Source: Psychroflexus salis (GTDB lineage Bacteria; Bacteroidota; Bacteroidia; Flavobacteriales; Flavobacteriaceae). From it: DNA of 64,000 nt. The notes under the pieces are model-generated. The model had not been told where the DNA came from, did no database searches, and saw only the letters and a program-made list of their open reading frames with translations. Below are positions 8,120 through 17,861 of the stretch, piece after piece (position 1 is the stretch's first letter; each line of letters starts with the position of its first letter). Position numbers and translations under genes: made by a program. Where the stretch lies: assembly GCF_014640175.1 (NCBI RefSeq), contig NZ_BMGL01000003.1, forward strand, positions 67,070-131,069, written 5' to 3'.

Positions 8120-8527
8120 ATGGGGCTATTTAAAAATCTATTTTCAACTAAGAGCGAAACGAATGAGAATTCAAATCAATCAAATGCTACGAATTGGTTC
8201 AAACTAACAAAGGCAGATCAGCTTTCTAGTTTAAAACAGATTTCTAATAAAAAGTTAGTTGTTATTTTTAAACATTCTACCCGATGTGGAATTAGCCGTA
8301 TGGTGTGGAATCAATTTCAAGCTTCTGCTGATTTTCCAAAAGATGAAGTAGAATTGTTTTACTTGGATTTATTGTCTTATCGAGAAGTTTCTGATGCCAT
8401 AGCACAAGAATTTCAAGTGCTGCATCAATCGCCACAACTCATTATTTTAAAACACGAAGAAGTAGTACATCATGCATCGCATTCGGCTATTACGGTTTCT
8501 TCAATACATTCATTTTTAAATAATTAA
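8120..8527 (+). CDS. ytxJ: Bacillithiol-system redox protein YtxJ
   Basis: The protein has 135 residues and a thioredoxin-like fold of the YtxJ (DUF2847) family. The key motif FKHSTRCGIS carries one redox cysteine, Cys56; the family is a monothiol protein thought to act on bacillithiol mixed disulfides in Firmicutes and Bacteroidota. It is cytoplasmic with no signal sequence. The gene stands alone between the clpB upstream region and yifB, and a short hairpin overlaps its stop codon. Its presence suggests that this organism uses bacillithiol, relevant to persulfide handling elsewhere in the window. Confidence 0.85.
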   Translation: MGLFKNLFSTKSETNENSNQSNATNWFKLTKADQLSSLKQISNKKLVVIFKHSTRCGISRMVWNQFQASADFPKDEVELFYLDLLSYREVSDAIAQEFQVLHQSPQLIILKHEEVVHHASHSAITVSSIHSFLNN

Positions 8528-8541
8528 GCGATATTTCGCTT
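8526..8541 (+). terminator. Small hairpin at the ytxJ stop
   Basis: AAGCGA (8526-8531) pairs with TCGCTT (8536-8541) over a four-base loop and is followed by TCATTTTT. The stem takes in part of the TAA stop codon. A weak terminator is likely. Confidence 0.4.
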
Positions 8542-8593
8542 TCATTTTTAAAAAATAGTAGTAAATTAGTTTTGTAAACTAATTTTTCATCCT

Positions 8594-10132
8594 ATGCTCG
8601 TAAAAATCTACGGAAGCGCTGTTTTTGGGGTAGAAGCGCAAACCATTACCATTGAAGTTAATACCGCAAAAGGAATCGGTTACCATTTGGTAGGACTACC
8701 CGATAAAGCCATACAAGAAAGCAGTTTTCGTATTCAAGCTGCTTTAAAAAATACAGGCTATAATTTTCCTGGTAAGAAGATTACCATTAATATGGCACCA
8801 GCCGATTTACGCAAAGAAGGTTCGGCTTACGATTTGAGTTTAGCCATTGGCGTTTTAGCAGCTTCATCGCAAATTATTTCTGAAGATTTACACAAATACA
8901 TCATTATGGGCGAATTATCCTTAGATGGAAGTTTGCAGCCCATTAAAGGGGCTTTACCTATCGCCATCAAAGCGAAAGAAGAAGGTTTTGAAGGTTTTAT
9001 TTTACCTAAGCAAAATGAAAAAGAAGCAGCGATTGTCAATGGTTTGAAGGTGTATGGTGTTGAACATATCGAGCAAGTAATCCGCTTTTTTCATGAAGGA
9101 AAAAAACTGGAACAGTGCATTGTAGATACTCAACAAACCTTTTACGACTGCCTAAGTAAACCTGAATTTGATTTTGCCGACGTGAAAGGTCAAGAATCCA
9201 TTAAACGCTGTATGGAAATTGCTGCAGCTGGTGGACATAATATTATTATGATTGGTCCGCCAGGTTCTGGTAAAACCATGTTAGCGAAACGTTTACCGAG
9301 TATCTTGCCGCCCATGTCTTTACAAGAAGCTTTAGAAACCACTAAGATTCATTCTATTGTTGGACGGGTAAAAGAAAATCAAGGTTTAATTGCCGAACGC
9401 CCATTTAGAAGTCCTCACCACACTATTTCTGATGTAGCACTCGTTGGAGGCGGCAGCTATCCACAACCTGGAGAAATTTCTCTCTCGCACAATGGAGTTT
9501 TATTTTTAGATGAATTACCCGAATTTAAACGTACGGTTTTAGAAGTAATGCGCCAACCTTTAGAAGATCGCGAGGTAACCATTTCGAGAGCGCGATTTAC
9601 CATTACGTATCCGTCTAGTTTTATGTTGGTGGCGAGCATGAATCCGAGTCCTGGTGGTTATTTTAACGATCCCGATGCGCCGGTAAGTTCTTCACCAGCA
9701 GAAATGCAACGGTATTTGAGCAAGATTTCAGGCCCATTGCTCGACCGAATCGATATTCATATTGAAGTAACTCCAGTTCCATTTGATAAATTAAGTGAAG
9801 AACGCCGTGGCGAAAGTAGTGTCGACATTAGAAAGCGGGTAACGGAAGCCAGAAATATTCAAACGGAACGCTTTGCTGGGCTAGACAATATTCATTACAA
9901 CGCACAAATGGGAGTGAAGCAAATTAGAGCTTTTTGTGCATTAGATGAAACTTCTAAAACTTTATTGAAAACCGCCATGGAACGATTAAATCTTTCTGCT
10001 CGCGCTTACGACCGAATTTTAAAAGTAGCGCGCACCATAGCCGATTTAGAAAAACAAGAGCAAATTCAAGCTAACCACATTACAGAAGCCATACAATACC
10101 GTAGTTTAGATCGCGATGGTTGGTTAGGGTGA
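8594..10132 (+). CDS. YifB/ComM-family Mg chelatase-like AAA ATPase
   Basis: The 512-residue protein matches the YifB/ComM family end to end. It has the N-terminal Lon-protease-like (ChlI) domain with the conserved VEVNTAKGI and GLPDKAIQES, the AAA core with Walker A IGPPGSGKTML and Walker B LFLDELPEF, SASMNPSPGG-like sensor sequence, and a C-terminal ChlI lid domain. ComM is a helicase that promotes branch migration during integration of transformed DNA in Vibrio; in Bacteroidota the role is unproven. The start ATG is the first in frame and matches the usual MLVKIYGSAV opening. It is a single gene convergent with yidC. Confidence 0.93.
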   Translation: MLVKIYGSAVFGVEAQTITIEVNTAKGIGYHLVGLPDKAIQESSFRIQAALKNTGYNFPGKKITINMAPADLRKEGSAYDLSLAIGVLAASSQIISEDLHKYIIMGELSLDGSLQPIKGALPIAIKAKEEGFEGFILPKQNEKEAAIVNGLKVYGVEHIEQVIRFFHEGKKLEQCIVDTQQTFYDCLSKPEFDFADVKGQESIKRCMEIAAAGGHNIIMIGPPGSGKTMLAKRLPSILPPMSLQEALETTKIHSIVGRVKENQGLIAERPFRSPHHTISDVALVGGGSYPQPGEISLSHNGVLFLDELPEFKRTVLEVMRQPLEDREVTISRARFTITYPSSFMLVASMNPSPGGYFNDPDAPVSSSPAEMQRYLSKISGPLLDRIDIHIEVTPVPFDKLSEERRGESSVDIRKRVTEARNIQTERFAGLDNIHYNAQMGVKQIRAFCALDETSKTLLKTAMERLNLSARAYDRILKVARTIADLEKQEQIQANHITEAIQYRSLDRDGWLG

Positions 10133-10150
10133 TGTATTTTTAAATCTGCC

Positions 10151-10216
10151 ATTCCGCACTTAGATGCGGAATCTAAAAACATCAATGCAACCTGTCTTTC
10201 CGCACTTGATGCGGAA
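10151..10216. repeat. Two REP-like hairpins between convergent genes
   Basis: ATTCCGCA-6 nt-TGCGGAAT (10151-10172) and TTCCGCA-5 nt-TGCGGAA (10198-10216) are near copies of one palindrome lying 25 bases apart. They sit between yifB and yidC, which converge. They may terminate both transcripts, but the repeated identical arms suggest a dispersed palindromic repeat family. Confidence 0.6.
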
Positions 10217-10249
10217 TCTTAGGAATTTGACCTATAACTTAAATTAAAC

Positions 10250-12145
10250 TTACTTCTGATTTTTGCGCTTTTGCTCTTCAGCTTGTTCCATAATTTGCTG
10301 CATTTTTCGAGCAAATTTGCCTTTTTTCTTTGGCTTTTTCTTGTTCATTTCAATCTTAGCCAAGATTTTATCTTCGTCGATAATTACTTTTTTAATGACT
10401 AACATAATTCCAATGGTAATTAAATTAGAAACAAAATAGTATAATGAAAGTCCACTAGCGTAATTGTTGAAGAAAACCAACATTACCAATGGCGAAATGT
10501 ACATAATCACTTTCATATTCGGCATACCGGGTTGTTGCATCTGCTGCATGTTTTGACCTGTGGTCATTCGCATATAAAAGAAAATAGCTACAGATGCCAG
10601 AATTGGAAATAAACTTACATGATTTCCATATACCCAAGAAATTAAAGGAATATAGGTATCCCATTCAAAAATAACATCGTAACTCGATAAATCATCTGCC
10701 CATAAAAAGCCTTTTTGGCGCAAATCGAATGCACTGGGGAAGAATCTAAATAAGGCATAAAATACAGGGATTTGTAATAAAGCAGGAATACAACCACTTA
10801 ACGGACTCACGCCTGTTTTGCTGTACAGCTTCATGGTTTCCTGCTGTTTTTTCATGGCGTTGTCCTTGTATTTCTTATTCAACTCGTCAATTTCAGGACG
10901 CAAAACCTTCATTTTAGCTTGCGATAAATAGGACTTGTAAGTAACTGGCGAAAGCACAATTCGAACCACAATCGTCATTATAATAATCGCTAAACCATAA
11001 CTAGGTAAAACACCACTTAAAAACCCGAAAAATGGGATAAATAAATATTTATTAATCCAGCCAAAAATTCCCCAACCTAATGGAACGGCCATATCTAAAT
11101 CACGTTCGTAGATTTCTAAAATTTTAATATCGGTAGGTCCATAATACATGTTCATACCTTTGGTGAATTCTCCAGCTTCTAATTGAAGTGGCAATTCAGC
11201 TTTATAATTTTTAGTAAAAACGGTATCTACTTGTTCATCTTGAACTAAATTTTCAGAAATGAATTTACCTCTTGAAAAAGGCGAATCGGCTAATAAAATA
11301 GAACTAAAAAAGTGTTGTCGAAAAGCTACCCAATCAATGTTTTTTTCTTCTTCTTCGGTTTGCTCTCGTTGGTTGGTATAATCACTCGTATCATCATATT
11401 TAAAAATAATTTCCGAATATTGATTTTCATACGAAATACTTTTTGCAAAGCGATAAGCTTTTATTTGCCAAGTAAGTAAGGGTTCTTCAGCAGTATTTAA
11501 AATTTGATTTAAACCTCGCGAACGGATGTTGAAATCCATCATATAATCATTGGGTTTCAATCGGTACTCAAACGCCAAGTAATTTTGCTCAGTAGCTTTT
11601 AACTTCATTTGTAGCACTTGGTCTTCACCTTCTTGTGTAAGTTTAGGTTCAAAATACAAATCTTTGGTGGCTAGCTTTTTGCCATCTTTGGTATGTAAAT
11701 CGATGGAGAAGTTAGCATTACCATCTTTAATTAAATAAATGGGTTTACCGTTATAGGTTTCGTAATTCAGCACTTCAGCTTCAATAATTTGCCCACCGCG
11801 GTTACTTATTTTTAAGCGTAAAACATCGTTGCTAATTTCGGTAACTCCATCTTTATTCGATGCAGCCATTTCAGCGTAAGCAAATGCTCCAAGTTGTTGT
11901 TGCGCAATAATACGTGCAATAGAATCGTTCTGTAGCTCAGCAGGTTCTACACTTGTTTGCGTAGCTGCATTGGTTGTGGTGTTAGTAGTTGATGCTTCGG
12001 GTTTAGCTTCTTCAACTTGCTCGGTAGTGGTTTGTTTGGTTGCGCTTTCTTCATCTTGGTTCATGTATAACATCCAAAAAAGGATCAAACCTATTAGCAC
12101 AAAGCCAATTAATGAATTGACATCAAATTTTTTATTTTCTTCCAT
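10250..12145 (-). CDS. yidC: Membrane protein insertase YidC
   Basis: The 631-residue protein has an N-terminal membrane segment (residues 12-26), a low-complexity Thr/Glu-rich linker, a large periplasmic beta domain (about 90-350) and the conserved C-terminal insertase core. The core shows WGIFGWINKYLFIPFFGFL, the cytoplasmic coiled-coil loop (KMKVLRPEIDELNKKYKD), and SGCIPALLQIPVFYALF. It inserts membrane proteins alone or with SecYEG. The Lys-rich tail (KKPKKKGKFARKMQ) probably touches the ribosome. It is 108 bases downstream of pyrG on the same strand, an arrangement that suggests co-transcription. Confidence 0.97.
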   Translation of the reverse strand: MEENKKFDVNSLIGFVLIGLILFWMLYMNQDEESATKQTTTEQVEEAKPEASTTNTTTNAATQTSVEPAELQNDSIARIIAQQQLGAFAYAEMAASNKDGVTEISNDVLRLKISNRGGQIIEAEVLNYETYNGKPIYLIKDGNANFSIDLHTKDGKKLATKDLYFEPKLTQEGEDQVLQMKLKATEQNYLAFEYRLKPNDYMMDFNIRSRGLNQILNTAEEPLLTWQIKAYRFAKSISYENQYSEIIFKYDDTSDYTNQREQTEEEEKNIDWVAFRQHFFSSILLADSPFSRGKFISENLVQDEQVDTVFTKNYKAELPLQLEAGEFTKGMNMYYGPTDIKILEIYERDLDMAVPLGWGIFGWINKYLFIPFFGFLSGVLPSYGLAIIIMTIVVRIVLSPVTYKSYLSQAKMKVLRPEIDELNKKYKDNAMKKQQETMKLYSKTGVSPLSGCIPALLQIPVFYALFRFFPSAFDLRQKGFLWADDLSSYDVIFEWDTYIPLISWVYGNHVSLFPILASVAIFFYMRMTTGQNMQQMQQPGMPNMKVIMYISPLVMLVFFNNYASGLSLYYFVSNLITIGIMLVIKKVIIDEDKILAKIEMNKKKPKKKGKFARKMQQIMEQAEEQKRKNQK

Positions 12146-12253
12146 CCAGCTTAATTTGCTTGAAAAATTTTATAATTGATTTGCAAAAGTGGTTAAATTA
12201 TCTCAATTTTTGATTGAATTTACTTTAAAATTGCAAGTTTAGGAGATTAGCCT

Positions 12254-13951
<1,698 letters not shown>

Positions 13952-13972
13952 TTATTATTTTTTTGGGGCTTA

Positions 13973-14131
13973 CCACATTCCGACTTGGGTCGGACTGTGG
14001 TCGGGCTTTTCGTTGCAATGCTTCACCCCAAAAGCACAAAACTAAAAACTCCAGTTGGCTTCTAGCGTCGCCAGCTGGAGTTAAGTTTTGTAAGCTTTTG
14101 GGTCTGCAGGATTTTCACTACAATCCCTAAG
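13973..14131. repeat. Foldback repeat element, copy 1
   Basis: Within the gene-free stretch 13874-14343 lies a small hairpin (13973-14000) and then a long nested foldback. CCCAAAAGC (14027-14035) pairs with GCTTTTGGG (14094-14102), and AACTCCAG (14047-14054) pairs with CTGGAGTT (14075-14082). The flanks, GGGCTTTTCGTTGCAAT on the left and GCAGGATTTTCACTACAATC on the right, resemble the flanks of the element at 43820-43965. No coding sequence is seen. It looks like a non-autonomous dispersed repeat. Confidence 0.6.
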
Positions 14132-14178
14132 CCAGTCTTCAGTTAACAATTTACAGACAACGGTCAACAGACATCAGT

Positions 14179-14235
14179 CCTTTTTGTCTTTTTTTCTTTT
14201 TGTCTTTTTGTCTTTTTTTCCTTTTGTCTTGAATC
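14179..14235. repeat. Pyrimidine-rich low-complexity tract
   Basis: The plus strand has repeated TTTTTGTCT-like units with no purines other than G. It lies between the foldback element and the end of the rRNA methyltransferase gene. Slippage-prone; function unknown. Confidence 0.6.
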
Positions 14236-14343
14236 TTTTCTCTATTTTCTCAAATCTCAAATCCTTTCAGTCTAGTCTCTAGTTTTGTCTCTTGTCTCTA
14301 AGAGCACAGCGAAGTCATCTCTCTAAAACCCAAGCAAAAGCCT

Positions 14344-15555
14344 TTATTTCTTCAATAATTTGGCCATGTAAAATCCATCGTGACCAGTTTCACTAACTAA
14401 AACTTTTTCTTCTTTGGCCAGTTGAAAATCAGCACCATCTTCACTTGCTAAAAAGGCTTCTACTTGTTTTTCGTTTTCGATGGGTAAAATGGAGCACGTA
14501 GCATATACTAAAGTACCACCTTTTTTTACAATTTTGCTGTAGTCGCGAAGTAGGTCTTGTTGTTTGTTAGTAATTTCTTCAATAAAACTTGGTTTCAATT
14601 TCCATTTAGCATCAGGATTTCGGCGCAAAACACCTAATCCAGTACATGGAGCATCAATTAAAACTGCATCTGCAGACTCATGTAATTTTTTAATCACTTT
14701 AGTAGAGTCGATTAAACGGGTTTCGATATTATGAGCACCGGCGCGCTTTGCTCTTCGTTTTAATTCCTTTAGCTTTTGTGGAAAAATGTCTAAGGCAATT
14801 AATTGTCCTTTGTTTTCGGTAATGGCTGACAAATGCAAAGTTTTACCACCAGCGCCTGCACAAGTGTCTACTACCCGCATGCCTGCTTTGGGCGATAAGT
14901 ATTTACTCACTTTTTGAGAAGAAGCATCTTGAACTTCAAACCAGCCTTTTTCAAAACATTTGGTAGCAAATACATTAGCACGATTAGAGAGTTGTAATGC
15001 ATCTGGAAAACCATCTATAAACAAGGTGTCTATTCCTTCTTTTTCGAGCTCTAATTGCAATTTGGCTTTGTTGGTTTGTAGCGTATTTACTCTTAAAATA
15101 ACCGGTGCTTGTTGGTTTAAAGCAGCTAATTCTTTTTCCCAAACATCGCTCCCTAGCTGTTCTTCGCCAAGTTCATCTAACCAATCTGGAATGGACTCTC
15201 TGTATTTTCTTATTTTGCTTAACTCATCAAATTTTCCTTTTATTTTTCGAGTTGGGGTATCTTCAAATTGTTTCCACGCTGGAATTTCGATACCACGTAA
15301 GGTTGCCCAAACCGTGAAAAGCCTAAACAGATTTGTTCTAGAATAATGCTTATTTATATCGGCTATTTCACTATACAAGCGCTTCCATCTTACAATGTCG
15401 TAAGTGGTTTCTGCAATAAAACTTCGGTCTCTAGAGCCCCAACGCTCATCGCGTTTTAAGGTTTTAGAGATTTCTTTATCGGCGTAGGCTTCTTTATTAA
15501 AAATTGAGTCTAAGGTATCGATTACTGCAAATACCAAATTACGATGTAAACGCAT
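14344..15555 (-). CDS. RsmB/NOL1/NOP2/Sun-family RNA m5C methyltransferase
   Basis: The 403-residue protein has an N-terminal NusB-like helical region (1-120), then a PUA-like/RNA-binding part and the SAM-binding catalytic domain. It shows VVDTCAGAGGKTLHL for SAM binding, DAPCTGLGVLRRNPD with the conserved PCTG motif, and YATCSILPIENE with the catalytic Cys. Enzymes of this group methylate cytosine C5 in 16S rRNA, typically C967 for RsmB, in the cytoplasm. RsmF is the alternative; lack of a long C-terminal extension and the N-terminal region favour an RsmB-like protein. It is probably transcribed alone. Confidence 0.88.
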   Translation of the reverse strand: MRLHRNLVFAVIDTLDSIFNKEAYADKEISKTLKRDERWGSRDRSFIAETTYDIVRWKRLYSEIADINKHYSRTNLFRLFTVWATLRGIEIPAWKQFEDTPTRKIKGKFDELSKIRKYRESIPDWLDELGEEQLGSDVWEKELAALNQQAPVILRVNTLQTNKAKLQLELEKEGIDTLFIDGFPDALQLSNRANVFATKCFEKGWFEVQDASSQKVSKYLSPKAGMRVVDTCAGAGGKTLHLSAITENKGQLIALDIFPQKLKELKRRAKRAGAHNIETRLIDSTKVIKKLHESADAVLIDAPCTGLGVLRRNPDAKWKLKPSFIEEITNKQQDLLRDYSKIVKKGGTLVYATCSILPIENEKQVEAFLASEDGADFQLAKEEKVLVSETGHDGFYMAKLLKK

Positions 15556-15585
15556 AGTTTTGAATTAATTTGCAAAATTACGCAA

Positions 15586-16140
15586 TTACTTTGTAGTAGC
15601 TTCGCTAGAGCGATATTGTTTCAATAGTTTTTTGTTGAAATTGTATTCAGCATGTTTTAGCTGCATAATTTTTTTGGCAGAAATTACGCTACTTAAATCG
15701 TCCATAAAATTTAAACGGTTTTCCAGCCGCTGATTTAAATACAGTTTATATCGAGCAAGCAGCTGTGATGCTTCTTGGTCAGTGTAGGTGTCCACTTCTC
15801 GTAAACCTTCTTTTATAGTATTCCACTCTGTGTCTCCTAAATCTTGATAAATTCGATTATGTTTGTTGTAAATTGGCCAAAACTTTTCTGCTTCTTGAGT
15901 ACTTAAATTTAATTCTGATGTAAAATAAGCTACTTTAAGCGATTGAATTTTATCTTCACTTAAATCTTCTTGCGTGCTTTTAGTATGAGCATCTGCGTTG
16001 TTAGCATCTTTTTTTGATTCATTTGAGCTTTCAGTTTCAGGTTTAGCCGCATTTGACTGAGATTGATCTGCATTTGGATTGCATCCAATAAGCATCAATA
16101 TTGCAAATAATAAATGTAATGTAAGTTTCATTTTATTCAT
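15586..16140 (-). CDS. Lipoprotein, putative sensor of ECF-type sigma factor
   Basis: The protein has up to 184 residues, with a lipobox (MLIGC) followed by an Asn/Ser-rich linker. The C-terminal helical domain contains LNLSTQEAEKFWPIYNKHN, a motif shared with Spy/CpxP-like periplasmic proteins that in Flavobacteria are annotated as sensors of ECF sigma factors. The ATG at 16140 overlaps the upstream gene by 8 bases; a second ATG at 16131 is equally possible. It is the third gene of a sigma / membrane protein / lipoprotein operon and would sense an envelope signal. The signal itself is not evident. Confidence 0.65.
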   Translation of the reverse strand: MNKMKLTLHLLFAILMLIGCNPNADQSQSNAAKPETESSNESKKDANNADAHTKSTQEDLSEDKIQSLKVAYFTSELNLSTQEAEKFWPIYNKHNRIYQDLGDTEWNTIKEGLREVDTYTDQEASQLLARYKLYLNQRLENRLNFMDDLSSVISAKKIMQLKHAEYNFNKKLLKQYRSSEATTK

Positions 16141-16663
16141 CTAATAGTTCAATATCTTCTAATTCGTGATCTAGGTATCTTAATATAACATCTTGGTTGA
16201 TGCCTTGTAAATTACTTTCAGCAATGTCTAATTCGCTTTCAGTTATATACAAGTTTCTCATTTCTGAATACGGTAGAATATTATTTTCAATATAAATTTC
16301 AATATCAGATTCATTTAAACTTGAAAAGTTATTGCTTTTTGTATTTTGATTGGTGTTATTTACTTTTAAAATGCTATAACTTGTTATAATAATTAATAAA
16401 ATAGCAGCAATTCTAGCTACTTTATAATACCAAAGTGTTCGTATTTTAGTTTGGTTTTTGACTTCGGTTTGTTTTAAAATTTTATTTTCTACATCATCAA
16501 AATAAGCTTCAGGAATTTTAAACCCAGTAGCAGGAAGCTCTTTAATTTTATGGTTTGTATGTAAATCTAAGGTGTTTATTAGCCTAGCTTCGAAGTTCTC
16601 GAAATAGTGCTTTGGGGTTTTAAACCCACTAGGTTGTTTAGATTTTTTTTTATTCAATTCCAT
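16133..16663 (-). CDS. Putative anti-sigma factor (single-pass membrane protein)
   Basis: The 176-residue protein has two short repeats in its cytoplasmic N-terminal part (GFKTPKHYFENFE near residue 13 and GFKIPEAYFDDVE near residue 47). These are followed by one transmembrane helix (about residues 85-103, VARIAAILLIIITSYSIL) and an acidic periplasmic tail. It lies directly downstream of an ECF sigma gene and overlaps the lipoprotein gene, the usual place for a membrane anti-sigma factor. There is no classic zinc-finger anti-sigma motif. The function is inferred from topology and position. Confidence 0.6.
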   Translation of the reverse strand: MELNKKKSKQPSGFKTPKHYFENFEARLINTLDLHTNHKIKELPATGFKIPEAYFDDVENKILKQTEVKNQTKIRTLWYYKVARIAAILLIIITSYSILKVNNTNQNTKSNNFSSLNESDIEIYIENNILPYSEMRNLYITESELDIAESNLQGINQDVILRYLDHELEDIELLDE

Positions 16664-16693
16664 ATATTTAAGACCAGTTTTTTTTCAGATGGT

Positions 16694-17233
16694 TTAATTG
16701 TTTTTTAAGTAGTCTTCAATTTTATTTACCGCATGATGGTAATTCGATTTTAAGGCGCCAATACTGGTATTTAAAATTTCTGCCATTTCTCTATATTTCA
16801 TTTCCTGAAAATACTTCATGTTAAAAGTAATACGTTGTTTTTCGGGTAATGTTGCTATTGCTTTTTGAAGTTTCAATTGTATCTCATCTCCTTCAAAATA
16901 TACATCGCTTTCTAAATTATTGATAATGTAATCTTGAATTTCTTCGTTAGAAATTTTTAGTTTTTTTGCTTTTTTGTTTAAAAACGTAATGCTCTCGTTC
17001 GAAGCGATGCGGTACATCCAAGAATATAATTTGCTTTCGCCTTTAAATTTATCGATGTTTTTAAAAACTTTTATAAAAACATTTTGCAAAACATCGTCAG
17101 CATCTTCGTGTATTTTTACAAAATTACGGATATGCCAATACAAGCGAATCTTGTATTCTTTTACAAGTATAGCAAATGCTTCGTTTTTTTTAGCTGGATT
17201 TTGAAGTAGTTGTACTAGCTCTTCGTCTTGCAA
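16694..17233 (-). CDS. RNA polymerase ECF sigma factor
   Basis: The 179-residue protein contains only sigma regions 2 and 4, as in ECF (group 4) factors. Region 2 shows HEDADDVLQNVFIKVFKNI and SWMYRIASNESITFLNK, and region 4 shows LPEKQRITFNMKYFQEM and the helix-turn-helix GALKSNYHHAVNKIE. It redirects RNA polymerase to an unknown set of envelope-stress genes. It leads the three-gene unit down to 15586 and has a normal TAnnTTTG promoter of its own (17250-17277). It is a different subfamily from the FecI-like factor at 61726-62244. Confidence 0.92.
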   Translation of the reverse strand: MQDEELVQLLQNPAKKNEAFAILVKEYKIRLYWHIRNFVKIHEDADDVLQNVFIKVFKNIDKFKGESKLYSWMYRIASNESITFLNKKAKKLKISNEEIQDYIINNLESDVYFEGDEIQLKLQKAIATLPEKQRITFNMKYFQEMKYREMAEILNTSIGALKSNYHHAVNKIEDYLKNN

Positions 17234-17249
17234 TTGGGTTGATTTTTAG

Positions 17250-17277
17250 CAAAGCTAACTGAAAATTAAAGTTTCAA
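17250..17277 (-). promoter_or_regulatory. Promoter of the ECF sigma operon (TTG-N17-TAGCTTTG)
   Basis: On the minus strand TTG (17277-17275) is followed after 17 bases by TAGCTTTG (17257-17250). That puts the transcript start about 10 bases before the sigma-factor ATG at 17233, so the operon seems to be driven by the housekeeping sigma factor. Confidence 0.55.
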
Positions 17278-17325
17278 TTTAGTTTTAGGCTAATTTTTAG
17301 AAATTTCACTTCTAATAAACTGAAT

Positions 17326-17856
17326 TTACTTTTGTTTTGGGGGATATTTTTTTAAAATTTCCGTAACTATTTCATTAATTCGTTCTTCTTTTTTATCCAT
17401 TTCCATGCTTAAAATACCTTTACCTAAACCTTGCCAAACCAACTGGTTTTTGTTTCGATCTATTAAATCAATAAATAAAGAACCTTCTACGTTTTTGCTA
17501 ACGCTAGTCATGGGCATTCCCCATCCCCAACCCCAGCCAGGACCCCATCCCCAACCAAAATTATTTTGATAAATATTGATGTTTTCTTCAGCTTCAGTAA
17601 AAATATTGACTAAAACATCTGGATTTTCAGATTTAATCATTCCTTTAGCAGTTAATTCACGATCAATTGCACGTAAAATTCTACGTTTATCTAAATCAGA
17701 TATTTCAACTTCATCGATACCGGGTTTGTAAAAAGCAAAGGTTTTGTAATTGTCAAAACTTACTTCTTTGTCGTAGTCTACGGCTACGCTAACCGAAGAA
17801 CATCCGTGTAATGCTACGAATAAAATTAGTACGGGTATTAATTTAAGAACCTTCAT
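17326..17856 (-). CDS. DUF4136-domain lipoprotein
   Basis: The 176-residue protein has a lipoprotein signal with ALHGCSS, then the DUF4136 domain opening with VAVDYDKEVSFDNYKTFAFY. A glycine/tryptophan-rich loop (about residues 105-122, repeated GWGWGPGWG-like) precedes the last strands, as in many Flavobacteriaceae members. Function is unknown; family members are outer-membrane or periplasmic. It starts 5 bases after the hutU stop codon on the same strand and is probably co-transcribed with it, although no functional link is evident. Confidence 0.8.
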   Translation of the reverse strand: MKVLKLIPVLILFVALHGCSSVSVAVDYDKEVSFDNYKTFAFYKPGIDEVEISDLDKRRILRAIDRELTAKGMIKSENPDVLVNIFTEAEENINIYQNNFGWGWGPGWGWGWGMPMTSVSKNVEGSLFIDLIDRNKNQLVWQGLGKGILSMEMDKKEERINEIVTEILKKYPPKQK

Positions 17857-17861
17857 TGTAT

